Assembly (NCBI RefSeq): GCF_024713975.1
Contig: NC_091099.1
Span: forward strand, 14,117,501 to 14,181,500
Direction: 5' to 3'
Length of the DNA: 64,000 nt
Origin: Paralichthys olivaceus
Taxonomy: Eukaryota; Chordata; Actinopteri; Pleuronectiformes; Paralichthyidae
The position numbers and the translations under genes were made by a program. This document shows positions 43,258-54,614 of the stretch, one piece after another; within the stretch, counting starts at the first letter, position 1; every line of letters begins with the position of its first letter. A model generated the notes under the pieces. The model saw only the letters and a list, made by a program, of their open reading frames with translations. It was not told where the DNA came from and ran no database searches.

Positions 43258-46200
43258 CTAGAGGAGCGAACATTTGAAGAACTTAATCCTCTTTGACTTT
43301 TTCTCTGAGATCTTGACCGGTTTGCCTGACCCTCCGGCACCGTTGTCAGTCTAGCACAGGGAGACATGACAGTGGAGAAATGTAGTAAATACAGTATTAA
43401 ACAAGTGATCTCTCACACATTTAAGAATCGATTGTAAGTAACTCTTAACCACTTACTGTCTTTGAGCTCAGATTATGCAATATGTCTCTTCCCATGGTAT
43501 AAAAAGCCTGAGTGACAGAAAAAAAAAAGAACAAACGTTAACTGTAAAAATAAATTATCACTCATGTTACGTGACCCTTCTAGGGTTAAACATTGCTGCT
43601 TACCTCCTCCACGTTTAAACTAGACTTTGCACTGGTTTCCAAGAACTTCACCCCGTAATCAATAGCCAGCTAAGTGAGATAAAAGAAAGTCAATGTTAGT
43701 GCCACTCAGTGCAAACTGGAAAAGTGCACCGTACTTGTTTTAGACTGATTTCAGACATGAGCGGCTGCAGATACTCACTTTTTCTCCTCTGTCTTTCGAC
43801 ACCTGTCTCCTGTCATTCATGTCACATTTATTGCCCAGGATCATTTTCTCCACATCAGACGAGGCATGCTGGGAGAATTGAAAGATTATGTATACAAAGT
43901 ATGTTGCTCAGAACAATGACAATATCAAACAGCACTTTGAACAAATAAAGTAAGGGCGCTATATGTACAGTTTCTCTGCTGCCACATGTGGTTTCTGTGG
44001 TTCTGCCGGTTATATGTTTACAAGGCAAGAGGTAATACCTCTGAGCCATTTAATGCTGAACTTGCAATGTTGAGATTGTACTGATTGTTACGCCTGGCTC
44101 TGAGGCCGCAACAACACAGACAAGGCAGCGTGATGTAGCGAATTACAATATGCTTTATTGATTTAACATAAACGGAAATGAGCGATGGAGTGTGAAAGTG
44201 AGCGTCAGTAGTGTGTGAGGGTGTTTGAGTGTGATGTAGTATGTGTGGTGCATGTTGTCAGGTGCAGAACATAACAAAAGATGCAGCAGGATGGAGATCT
44301 CAGGGATGAGTGAGAGAGAGCAAGACAGCCCACGGCAGGGGGTTTATAACAGCAAGCCAATCAGGGAGCCCTGCACAGGAACCTCCAGCCGGCTAACAAT
44401 CAGCAACCTGCAAGACACACCCACACAGCATACACACCATACACAGACAGGACACAGACATGGGCTGGGGCCGTAACACCCCCCCCCATAAAGACAGGGT
44501 CCCACACGGAACCCTGGCAACCCAAGAGGTAGAAGGGAAAAGGACAAGGGAGCAGGCGATACCTGAAACAAATAAAACAGACACCAATATGAATATACAG
44601 CAAACAGATTAATCACATGGAGCCCTTGACAAGGCGTCAGCTACCACATTGTCACAGCCCTTGATATGGCGGATTTCAAGGCAAAATGACTGCAACAACA
44701 GGGCCCACCGAATTAAACGTTGGTTCGGACATTGCAGTGAACTCAGAAATGTCAAGGGGTTGTGATCTGTGAAAACAACAACAGGTCCAGAACTAACATA
44801 GACACTGAAATGCTGCAAAGCCAAAACCAAAGCCAGTGTTTCCTTTTCAATAACAGAATAATTTAACTGATGCTTATTAAACTTCCGTGAAAAAAAACAA
44901 ACAGGCTTATCCACTCCCAAGTCATCAGGTTGCAGCAACACTGCTCCCGCCCCCACATAACTGGCATCTACCTCAACTTTAAAGGGCCTATCCCACAAAG
45001 GAGCAGCCAAAACCGGAGCATGACAAATAACGGCCTTCACATTCTCAAACGCAGACTGACACTCAGAAGACCAGTCAAACGTAGCTTTAGCCTTCAACAG
45101 GTTAGTAAGAGGTGCAACCACAGTTGAAAAATTCCTACAAAAACAACGATAGTACCCAACGAGCCCCAAAAACCTCATCAGTTCTTTCTTGGTTGTAGGA
45201 GGAACATAGTTATCAATAGCTTGCACCTTTGCTCTCACAGGACAAACTCTACCCTGACCCACCACACGACCAAGATAAGTAACCGTGGCCTTCGCAAAGT
45301 CACATTTGGCCAGATTCACAGTTAAATGTGCGTGAGCCAAGCGGTCAAACAACTCACCAATGCGGTCAAGATGGACGTCCCAATCATCTGAGTAAATGAC
45401 AACATCGTCTAAATACACTGAACAACCTTCCAGATCTCCCACAACCCTGTTCATCAGGCGTTGGAAGGTCGCCGGCGCATTACGCAAACCAAAAGGCATG
45501 ACTGAATAGGAATATAAGCCTGTGGATGTAATAAATGCTGCAATGTCTCTTGCCCTCTCAGACAGTGGGACCTGCCAATATCCCTTGAGCAAATCAAATT
45601 TGCTCACAAATTTAGCTGACCCAACCTGGTCGACACAATCCTCCACACGAGGGAGGGGAAAACAATCAGGTTTTGTGACACTATTTACTTTACGAAAGTC
45701 TGAACAAAATCTGGGCGTGTTATCCGACTTTGGAACGAGCAAGCAAGGCGAGGCCCAAGAAGAGCAGGACTGCTCCGCCATGTCATTCTCCAACATAAAC
45801 TTAACCTCGGCATCAAGAAATTTTCGCTTCTCTGGATGAAGACGGTAGAACTTCTGTTTAATGGGTTTAGAATCACCTACATCAATATCATGTTCAATCA
45901 AGTGTGTGCGGGTAGGTGTGTCACTAAACAAACATGTATAATGCCTAATCAAACTAACCAACTGTGCACGTCTGGAAACCTCCAAATGGCCTAGCAAACC
46001 ATCCAAATTCTGCAGAGTCTCAGAATTCTTGAGCCGGCCATATAATACAGCGTCATCAGGGCCTGGTACACCGTCCCCGCCCTGCTCTGCCATCACAGGG
46101 GATGGAGAAACAGACACACAGGCAGGATGGACATCCGATGACTGGACCCCCTGAACACCGGACTCCTGCACACGAGAATAGTATGGTTTCAATAGATTCA

Positions 46201-49200
46201 CATGACACAGATGAGTAGAAGACCGACGGTCTGGAGTAGCAATCAGATAGTTCACGTCAGACAGTTTTTCAACCACAGAGTAAGGGCCAGAAAATTTAGC
46301 CTGAAAGGGAGATGTTACAATGGGCAACAGAACAAGGACCTGATCTCCTGGGAGAAAAACACGATCTTCAACCCGACGGTCATAATGTTTTTTTCATTTT
46401 GCTCTGTGCACCCACCAACTTACTCTTAGCCACCTCCTGAGCCCTATACAACCTGTATCTAAAACCATAAACATACTCCAGAAGGTTTCGTGGAGGATCC
46501 GCCTCCTTCCAGTTGTCACGCAACAGGGCCAAAGGGCCCCGAACAGTATGGCCAAATACAAGGTCGTTGGGACTAAACCCTATACTCTCCTGCACAACTT
46601 CCCTCGCGGCCAACAACAGCCACGGTAAACCCTCTTCCCAGTCACCCTTCATCTCAACACAATATGCACGCAACATCGCCTTTAAGGTCTGGTGAAATCG
46701 CTCCAGAACACCTTGACTTTGTGCGTGGTAGGCAGAGGCCTGATTGTGCTTAACACGCAACTGCTTCAGGACCTGCGAAAATAGATGCGATGAAAAGTTA
46801 GACCCCTGGTCGGACTGGATGACCCTGGGAATACCAAAGATAGCTATAAACTGCGACAAAGCACGCACCACAGACCTGGTTGTGATTGTTCGCAGTGGAT
46901 AGGCAGCTGGGTACCTTGTGCTCTGGCACATCACTGTCAACAAGTAACAAACTCCTGACCTCGAAGGGGGCAAGGGCCCCACGCAATCAATAACAAGGTG
47001 TTCAAAAGGCTGCCTCACAGCTGGTATTGGGAACAAAGGAGCAGGCTTGAGTGTCTGATTAGGTTTACTGGTAAATTGGCATGTATGGCACGACTTAATG
47101 TAGGCCGACACATCTCTTTTCAGTCGGGGCCAAAAGAAATACCTCAGGATGCGGTCGTACGTCTTCCTGACGCCCAAATGACCACTCTCGTTGTGGGACA
47201 TCTGCAACACCAAACTGCGAAACTTAGTGGGAACAACAACTTGGTAAACAGGATCCCCAACAAAATTTTCCCACTGAGGCACCCATTTCCTCACCAACAC
47301 ACCATTATCAATAAAATAACACTGAGCGTGATTTCCCACCTCACCAACAGGGCAAACCATCTCCCGCAACGCCTTAAGGGAGACATCCGTTTGCTGCTGC
47401 TCCACCAACTCACTGTTAGAGACAGACCAAGGTACATCAGAACATTTTACATCATGCTGCAGTGAACTGTCAACTTCTTCTGCGGAACTCCCATCCGCCT
47501 GCGTGCGCGCCATTGCCCGCGTCACAGCGCATGCAGTAAATACATCAGGGAACTCCCTCTCGTTCTTATCAGGTTCACTGCTAACGAGGGGAACCGGAAC
47601 CACAATAGGAGGGGGAACATCCCCCCAAACCTTGCTACCGCATATGCCATTACCCAGAATCACTTCAATTCCATCCAGAGGTAAAGCCGGGCGCACACCA
47701 ACCACCACTTCACCCTGAAAAAGATCACAAGACAACATCATTTTATGCTGAGGCACGCGCAAAACTTTCAATCCCATCCCAAGCACAGGGATAAATGAGC
47801 CGGTGTAAGTCTCATCTGAAAACGGTAAGACTGACGTCAAAATAAAAGAATCGAAAGCAGCCGTATCCCGCAGTATCTTTACGCGCACTTTCTTGTCACT
47901 ACCTACCAGGGAAACAACACCGTCACTGATAAACGGCTTAAAAGACTTGAGCCCCACACCGGCTACCTGAGGCCCCGCCTCAGTACCTGCCGTCAAATCC
48001 TCCAAGACCGGCGCAACAAACATTGCTGGCTTGGGGGTAAAACTGGACTCAGTGTGCTTCAACCTGGACTTTAACGCATAACAATCACGCCTCCAATGGC
48101 CCCGTTTGTGACAATAATTACAAACTTTATTAGACTCACGTGCACCACGTTCGTCCCTCTGCTGGTCTGTTGGTCTTACAGGGCGCCCCGACCCAGCACT
48201 GCCACCGGAGAAAGCGTCCCTGTGCCCGCCACCGCGAGCCACAGGAGCATCCCCCCCGTGCGTCAGCACATAATCATCGGCCAAGGCAGCGGCCTCAGCT
48301 GTCGTTTTAACTTTGCGCTCACTGATGTAAGTAGCAATGCGCTCCGACAGCGAGTTCTTGAACTGCTCCAAAATAACCAGCTCCCGCAGACCATCATATG
48401 ACTCAACATCTGTAGCAACACACCAGCGATCAAAATAAGTGGACAAGTCACGTGCAAACTCCATGTGAGACTTCTCACCTCTCTTCCCAGTCCTAAATCG
48501 CTGGCGATAAGCCTCAGGGACAAGCTCAAACGCCTTCAGAATAGCTGATTTTACTGTTGCGTAATTCCCACACTCACTGCTACTCAAGGACGAATAAGCC
48601 TCCTGGGCCCTGCCGGTTATCACACACTGCAACAACAATGCGCGTGTGGCCTCAGACCACCCCCGTGCATCCCCCAGACGCTCAAACATTAGAAAAAACG
48701 TCTCTGGATCACGTTCATTAAATTTGGGCACAAGCCTCAAATCACTCAAATCATTACCAGCATCAGCACGTACCGCATTTCCCCCAGACACAGAGGGACC
48801 ACCAGGTAACAAACCAGCCGCTGCTCTGTCCTCACGAGCCACCTGCAGCTGTTGCCTCTGCAGCTCCAGTTTCGCCAACTCAGTCTCCTGCTTAATCCTC
48901 TCCAAAGAAAGCTCCTTCTCTGCCTCAAACTTCAGACGCAACTCCAGCAACTCCTTTTGCTGCTCGAAGGACAACCCAAGACCAACACCAAGACTCGCAA
49001 CCGAGTCATCACACACAGAAGCACCAGCTTCTTTCACGGTGCCCAAAACCTTCATTTTACACAAATGCACCTTCAAATTGGACCGAATGGTCTCCTTAAC
49101 ACGTCTGTCCCCTACATCGACCTCATAATAGTCCACTATTTTAAGCAACTGCTCCCTAGAACACTCATCCAACCACTGCTCAGACGGCTCCTCCAAAAAC

Positions 49201-51368
49201 GCCTTCACTATTACATCCATCTCAATCACTTGCGAGAAAAACAGAAAAAGTAAAATGTCAGACCCACCTGTGCGCCTTCAGTCGGAGTTCCCCCGCTAGT
49301 TATCTGCCTAACCAGAAACTAACTACCTAACTCCCCCCTAGTCTTCATGAGGCGTAGCGGCGGGTATTTATGCACCTAGAGCCCGCTGGTTCGAAAGCAG
49401 CCACCAGTAAACTGGTCACCACCCCGAAACCACGGACAGTGCTCCCGAGCAGGTTATGGGAAAAGGGGAAAGGGAAGCTCTCAACCACCGTACCCCAACA
49501 CTAACAACCCCCGCCGACGAATCCCAAAGGAGAGACGCCGCTAAACTTACCAGGAAAAACTCCGACAGAACACTGCACACACACCTTGTCCGACACTCAC
49601 CTTTCTCCGCTTCCGCCAAAGTCCGTTCCGCATGAATGAATAAAAACCGGCTCCAGGAAAAACACACCTGCTCACAACTCACAAACGCATGCGCGCCAAC
49701 ACACAAAGGGAGAAACACGTCACCGTTCACCTAGGGAATCCCCACAAAGGGAACCCCACAAACCCGACGTCACACGCCGCACAAGATCAGTCAATCACAT
49801 CCAACAAGCGCCGCTAATTACACAGACAACAATACCCAATTACTGCGCTCACTCAGAACGTCAAAGACGAAATACGTACCAACAAGGCAAAAAAAAAAAA
49901 ATCCACTAAACGCCCAGCACTTATCCAGGACGAGCCCCCAACTTTGTTACGCCTGGCTCTGAGGCCGCAACAACACAGACAAGGCAGCGTGATGTAGCGA
50001 ATTACAATATGCTTTATTGATTTAACATAAACGGAAATGAGCGATGGAGTGTGAAAGTGAGCGTCAGTAGTGTGTGAGGGTGTTTGAGTGTGATGTAGTA
50101 TGTGTGGTGCATGTTGTCAGGTGCAGAACATAACAAAAGATGCAGCAGGATGGAGATCTCAGGGATGAGTGAGAGAGAGCAAGACAGCCCACGGCAGGGG
50201 GTTTATAACAGCAAGCCAATCAGGGAGCCCTGCACAGGAACCTCCAGCCGGCTAACAATCAGCAACCTGCAAGACACACCCACACAGCATACACACCATA
50301 CACAGACAGGACACAGACATGGGCTGGGGCCGTAACACTGATACATAGCAAAAATGTACATACGACCGCTTTAAAGTGAGAGCTCACCTCCTCAATATTT
50401 CTGATCCAGTTTTTAATGTTTTCAAAGGACTTCTCATTGCAGATGTCATAGACCAACATGATACCCTGTGAAGAAAAACAACCTCAGAAAGAATTTCCGA
50501 ACCCTGATGTGTCTGGTAGACACACAGTGAGGAGGGGTGTGATGAAGAAGGCAGCACTTACCATAGCACCTCTGTAGTAAGCTGTGGTGATGGTGCGGAA
50601 CCTCTCCTGTCCTGCAGTGTCCCTGAAAGCATCAAATCAACATTGTCAGTAATCAAATTAGCTAGATTCATCTCACACTGGCTTTTACAAAGACACTTAC
50701 CAAATCTGAAGTTTGACTCTCTTCCCATCCAGCTCTATTGTTCTGATTTTGAAGTCTATTCCTGTAATAGAATTTAAAAAACGGCACAGCTGCATGAGAT
50801 GATGCTTGCTGCATCGATTAGTTGCATGATATGGTGAACGGTCAAATTATCCATCCTATATGTCATCCTGCTGAAGGACGTGATATAATGTCACAGCAAA
50901 TGTAACTGCAACAGAACTAACGAGGATATAACAACATCAAAACTGTGTTTAATGCTTTACATTTTAATAAGGTTTTCAACGTTTGAACATCATGACTACA
51001 GTTCTGATCTCATTCTACATTTAGGTCTGATGATGCCTCTGAAGCATCAAGGACAGATCATCACTAGTTTCCATTGTCTTACTCGGATGCTTCATTTAAC
51101 GATGCACGCCTGTGTGAGTATGAAAATGTGTTGCTGTCTCTGCATATATTCAACCTTCATTAGAGCAGCAAAGCAGCGCAGTCTGTGAATACGAGCATGC
51201 ATTACAGCAGACGTGTCCCGGGGGGCGGCTGCAGGGGTATTCACCTATTGTGGATATGAAGGTGGTGTTGAAGGAGTCCTCGCTGAACCTGAACAGCAGA
51301 CATGTCTTGCCGACTCCGCTGTCTCCGATCAGCAGCAGCTTGAACAGATAATCGTACGTCTTCGCCAT
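43258..51368 (-). CDS. rab8b: Rab8B small GTPase, 8 coding exons
   Basis: Rab8 GTPases drive Golgi-to-plasma-membrane and ciliary vesicle traffic and cycle between membranes and GDI. Coding exons in transcript order: 51245-51368, 50701-50761, 50562-50622, 50388-50465, 43779-43868, 43604-43669, 43457-43507, 43258-43350. They sum to 624 nt, or 207 aa plus stop, exactly the RAB8B length, with all junctions GT-AG. The motifs are P-loop GDSGVGKT (15-22), switch I Thr in [15 protein letters not shown] (38-52), switch II DTAGQE (63-68), NKCD (121-124) and ETSAK (149-153). The prenylated C-terminus is [27 protein letters not shown] and the SSDVE..NKCDMND region favour RAB8B over RAB8A. The C-terminal variable tail ([19 protein letters not shown]) differs from mammals. 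Intron 4 contains a complete LTR retrotransposon in the sense direction. Head to head with rps27l, as in human. Confidence 0.96.
44081..44085. repeat. Target-site duplication, left copy (CTGAT)
   Basis: CTGAT directly precedes the LTR end at 44086 and is repeated at 50338-50342 directly after the other LTR. A 5-bp duplication is normal for Ty3/Gypsy-type integration. Confidence 0.9.
44086..44478 (-). repeat. 3' LTR
   Basis: Read on the minus strand it has a reversed CCAAT box (agccaatcag on plus, 44355-44364), a TATAAA (44343-44348), and AATAAA (44154-44159) about 190 nt downstream. This gives a plausible U3-R-U5 layout. The terminal 7 bp are inverted (TGTTACG/CGTAACA). Confidence 0.93.
44479..44489 (-). 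other. Polypurine tract of the LTR element
   Basis: On the minus strand ATGGGGGGGGG abuts the 3' LTR, the expected position of the plus-strand primer. Confidence 0.8.
44609..46327 (-). CDS. Retrotransposon Pol, 3' frame: GPY/F, reverse transcriptase, RNase H
   Basis: The 572 codons open in the middle of a domain, so this is the second half of a polyprotein rather than an independent gene. Residues 11-50 are the GPY/F module that normally ends integrase ([12 protein letters not shown]). Reverse transcriptase spans about 160-395, with catalytic aspartates in [12 protein letters not shown] (D245) and YLDD (305-308) and the [15 protein letters not shown] block. RNase H spans about 448-568, with VEVDAS (D454), IEKETLA (E496), FTDHNPLTF (D521) and VADALSRAP (D564). 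It acts in the retrotransposon particle, copying RNA to DNA. The first ATG (46327) is unlikely to be the true start. The reading continues from the upstream Gag-integrase frame, which stops 50 nt away at a frame break. Confidence 0.92.
   Translation of the reverse strand: MPIVTSPFQAKFSGPYSVVEKLSDVNYLIATPDRRSSTHLCHVNLLKPYYSRVQESGVQGVQSSDVHPACVSVSPSPVMAEQGGDGVPGPDDAVLYGRLKNSETLQNLDGLLGHLEVSRRAQLVSLIRHYTCLFSDTPTRTHLIEHDIDVGDSKPIKQKFYRLHPEKRKFLDAEVKFMLENDMAEQSCSSWASPCLLVPKSDNTPRFCSDFRKVNSVTKPDCFPLPRVEDCVDQVGSAKFVSKFDLLKGYWQVPLSERARDIAAFITSTGLYSYSVMPFGLRNAPATFQRLMNRVVGDLEGCSVYLDDVVIYSDDWDVHLDRIGELFDRLAHAHLTVNLAKCDFAKATVTYLGRVVGQGRVCPVRAKVQAIDNYVPPTTKKELMRFLGLVGYYRCFCRNFSTVVAPLTNLLKAKATFDWSSECQSAFENVKAVICHAPVLAAPLWDRPFKVEVDASYVGAGAVLLQPDDLGVDKPVCFFSRKFNKHQLNYSVIEKETLALVLALQHFSVYVSSGPVVVFTDHNPLTFLSSLQCPNQRLIRWALLLQSFCLEIRHIKGCDNVVADALSRAPCD
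46380..49229 (-). CDS. Retrotransposon Gag-protease-integrase frame, SCAN-like Gag
   Basis: A 949-codon frame. Residues about 84-135 are a charged coiled coil ([18 protein letters not shown]). Residues about 165-322 are a SCAN-like capsid ([39 protein letters not shown]). A CCHC zinc knuckle spans 370-383 (C-x2-C-x4-H-x4-C). The protease core is at about 450-530, with active site LRDTAA (D455), where Ala replaces the usual Gly. The integrase zinc module is H679-x4-H684-x29-C714-x2-C717. The integrase core has D748, D807 (SDQGS) and E843 (VLERF), which gives D-x58-D-x35-E. All catalytic integrase residues are intact. The frame stops at 46380, just after the frame break in an A7 run, and the same protein clearly continues in the neighbouring frame. 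It lacks an envelope gene. Confidence 0.93.
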   Translation of the reverse strand: MIEMDVIVKAFLEEPSEQWLDECSREQLLKIVDYYEVDVGDRRVKETIRSNLKVHLCKMKVLGTVKEAGASVCDDSVASLGVGLGLSFEQQKELLELRLKFEAEKELSLERIKQETELAKLELQRQQLQVAREDRAAAGLLPGGPSVSGGNAVRADAGNDLSDLRLVPKFNERDPETFFLMFERLGDARGWSEATRALLLQCVITGRAQEAYSSLSSSECGNYATVKSAILKAFELVPEAYRQRFRTGKRGEKSHMEFARDLSTYFDRWCVATDVESYDGLRELVILEQFKNSLSERIATYISERKVKTTAEAAALADDYVLTHGGDAPVARGGGHRDAFSGGSAGSGRPVRPTDQQRDERGARESNKVCNYCHKRGHWRRDCYALKSRLKHTESSFTPKPAMFVAPVLEDLTAGTEAGPQVAGVGLKSFKPFISDGVVSLVGSDKKVRVKILRDTAAFDSFILTSVLPFSDETYTGSFIPVLGMGLKVLRVPQHKMMLSCDLFQGEVVVGVRPALPLDGIEVILGNGICGSKVWGDVPPPIVVPVPLVSSEPDKNEREFPDVFTACAVTRAMARTQADGSSAEEVDSSLQHDVKCSDVPWSVSNSELVEQQQTDVSLKALREMVCPVGEVGNHAQCYFIDNGVLVRKWVPQWENFVGDPVYQVVVPTKFRSLVLQMSHNESGHLGVRKTYDRILRYFFWPRLKRDVSAYIKSCHTCQFTSKPNQTLKPAPLFPIPAVRQPFEHLVIDCVGPLPPSRSGVCYLLTVMCQSTRYPAAYPLRTITTRSVVRALSQFIAIFGIPRVIQSDQGSNFSSHLFSQVLKQLRVKHNQASAYHAQSQGVLERFHQTLKAMLRAYCVEMKGDWEEGLPWLLLAAREVVQESIGFSPNDLVFGHTVRGPLALLRDNWKEADPPRNLLEYVYGFRYRLYRAQEVAKSKLVGAQSKMKKTL
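49230..49922 (-). other. Retrotransposon untranslated leader
   Basis: A 690-nt, CG-rich stretch between the primer site and the Gag start. It probably holds packaging and dimerisation signals, though none can be read directly. A 104-codon frame (49730-49416) has no recognisable domain. Confidence 0.6.
49923..49940 (-). other. Primer-binding site, proline-tRNA type
   Basis: The minus strand reads TGGGGGCTCGTCCTGGAT, four bases after the 5' LTR. It differs at one position from the proline-tRNA primer site known from murine leukaemia virus. Confidence 0.85.
49945..50337 (-). repeat. 5' LTR
   Basis: Same 393-bp sequence as the 3' LTR, with TATAAA at 50202-50207 and AATAAA at 50013-50018 on the minus strand. 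It is the presumed promoter of the element. Confidence 0.93.
50338..50342. repeat. Target-site duplication, right copy (CTGAT)
   Basis: Matches 44081-44085 exactly and marks the other insertion boundary. Confidence 0.9.
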
Positions 51369-52459
51369 TTGAACGCAGCATAAAGTCCAACGTGTCCGAT
51401 GTTAAACAGGCCGAGCAGCGGGATCCCCCCTCAGCTGTCTGTGTGTGACAGAGCGGCAGACCGGTGCCGTCACGTCATCGCGCGCTTTGCATTGTGGGAC
51501 GTGTAGTTTGAGGTACGGTGGCCCCCGCAGCTCAAATCTCAACAGCAAATAAAAAGAAAACAAACATAAACAGAACCCAAAACATAGCGACATTCCTTTC
51601 ACACAAATCAGGAAGTTAGCAAACTTTCCATTATTTAACAGGAAGGAAATGACACAAAGCAAATCTCAAAACGCAAGGTTGTGTTTTTTAATTCGCTGTG
51701 GTGTTTTCTTTATTGTCCTTGTTTTGTGGAACTTGCTATTGTGTCATCCTTTTTTCCCCATTGTGTTTTCTTTTACGCCTTTGTGTTTTGTGAATTGTTG
51801 TGTTTTCCTATTTACCAGTGTTTTCTTATTTACCATTGTGTTTTCCTATTTAATGTTGTGTTTTCGTATTAACCATTGTGATTTCCTAAATATCATTTTG
51901 TTTTCTAATTCGTCATGGTATTTTATTGTGTTTCTGTTTTGCCATTGGTATTTCTTTTTTTTCCATTGTGTTTTCTTGTTCCTCTATCTTCCCTTGTGTG
52001 TTATTTATAGGTTGTGCTTTCTTGTTTGCTGCTGTGATATATTGCTGGATTTAGTAAATTAGCTGATCCAGGACTACATGTAGCCTGATTATATTATCTC
52101 TTTTTTCCTTCTATTGAACCACTACACATGAACTAAAAGTTATATGTGTCTATCCTTGCCTTCCATGTATTTTAATAAGGTGAGGTGGCTGCAAACAAAC
52201 ACTGCAGAGAGAGATTGCACAGAATTATTTAATAGAAAGTTTGAAAAGGTTCACACACATTAACATTTCTGTGGCATACACAAAGACCATGGCATGGAAG
52301 GTGCCAGACTTTTCCATGATGTCTGATAAAACAGTAAAGTGTTTTTCAGACACACTTTGGGGCAGATTGAACGTCCCCTCCTCCTCCCGCTGCTGCACGC
52401 CGTGTCTCTGCCCAGCAGCCCCACGTACATGCAGGAAAGCTAAAGCTAACACGGACATA
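51369..52459. promoter_or_regulatory. Shared upstream region of rab8b (-) and rps27l (+)
   Basis: A 1.09 kb gap between the two start codons of divergent genes. The rab8b end (51369-51540) is CpG-rich, as expected for a housekeeping promoter and 5' UTR. The middle holds a T-rich degenerate tandem (51690-51990). The rps27l end has a pyrimidine-rich stretch (52373-52400) that may belong to its 5' UTR. I did not place cap sites. Confidence 0.5.
51690..51990 (+). repeat. Degenerate T-rich minisatellite, period about 20 bp
   Basis: Roughly fourteen copies of a unit like cattgtgttttcctattta, with many substitutions and length changes. It leaves an open plus-strand frame rich in Phe, Cys and Val (51649-52062) that is an artefact of the repeat. 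Confidence 0.7.
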
Positions 52460-54268
<1,809 letters not shown>

Positions 54269-54473
54269 AAAGGGATTGCCTAATCAGTCATGTCTGTAAT
54301 TCTGCCATGGCGTTGATAAACATCAAATTTTTCCATTGATTACAATGTAGTTGTTCATTTAATAATGATTGTCACTGTACAAATGTTCAACTTTTAAGAT
54401 GAGTTTCTAAACTTGCCAGCAGTTTTTAAGAATACGAAATGAGAGATCTTAATAAATAAAGCTGTTATAAAAA

Positions 54474-54614
54474 CTAAGGCATTCTGGGACTTTTATTGAG
54501 GAATAAATGTTTGTCATGGCTGAAATTACCCTTACAGAAAGCATGTAAGTTGTCCTCTTAACTTCTGAGTGAAAAGAAATCGTTTCTTCAGAAACATACA
54601 TCACCAAAGATATG
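54474..54614 (-). repeat. Direct duplication of putative dnaja4 3' end, left copy
   Basis: Shares attctgggacttttattgag, aataaatgtttgtcatggct, gaaattacc, acagaaagcat, gtcct, cttctgagtgaaaa and cttcagaa with 55889-56048 in the same order and direction. Confidence 0.75.

Larger units (their letters stand above)
44086..50337 (-). mobile_element. Gmr1-like Ty3/Gypsy LTR retrotransposon, full length
   Basis: This 6252-bp element has 393-bp direct LTRs (44086-44478 and 49945-50337) that begin TGTTACG and end CGTAACA and show no difference I can find by eye. It is flanked by CTGAT duplications. It reads on the minus strand: 5' LTR, primer site (49923-49940), Gag-protease-integrase frame (49229-46380), GPY/F-reverse transcriptase-RNase H frame (46327-44609), polypurine tract (44479-44489), 3' LTR. 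Integrase ahead of reverse transcriptase is the opposite of ordinary Gypsy elements and is the hallmark of the Gmr1 lineage first described from Atlantic cod. There is no envelope gene. Identical LTRs imply a recent insertion. The coding region has one frame break at 46388-46394 and is otherwise open. It sits in rab8b intron 4 in the same direction as the gene. Confidence 0.95.

Noticed and set aside
44243..44476. 77-codon plus frame, found again at 50102-50335
   Set aside because: It lies inside both copies of the LTR, antisense to the element. The identical peptides only reflect the LTR repeat.
46998..47465. 155-codon plus frame and other plus frames at 48646-49253
   Set aside because: Antisense shadows of the Gag-integrase frame.
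49416..49730. 104-codon minus frame upstream of Gag
   Set aside because: It lies in the retrotransposon leader and has no similarity to Gag, envelope or accessory proteins that I know.
51649..52062. 137-codon frame rich in Phe, Val and Cys
   Set aside because: It is the translation of the T-rich tandem repeat.
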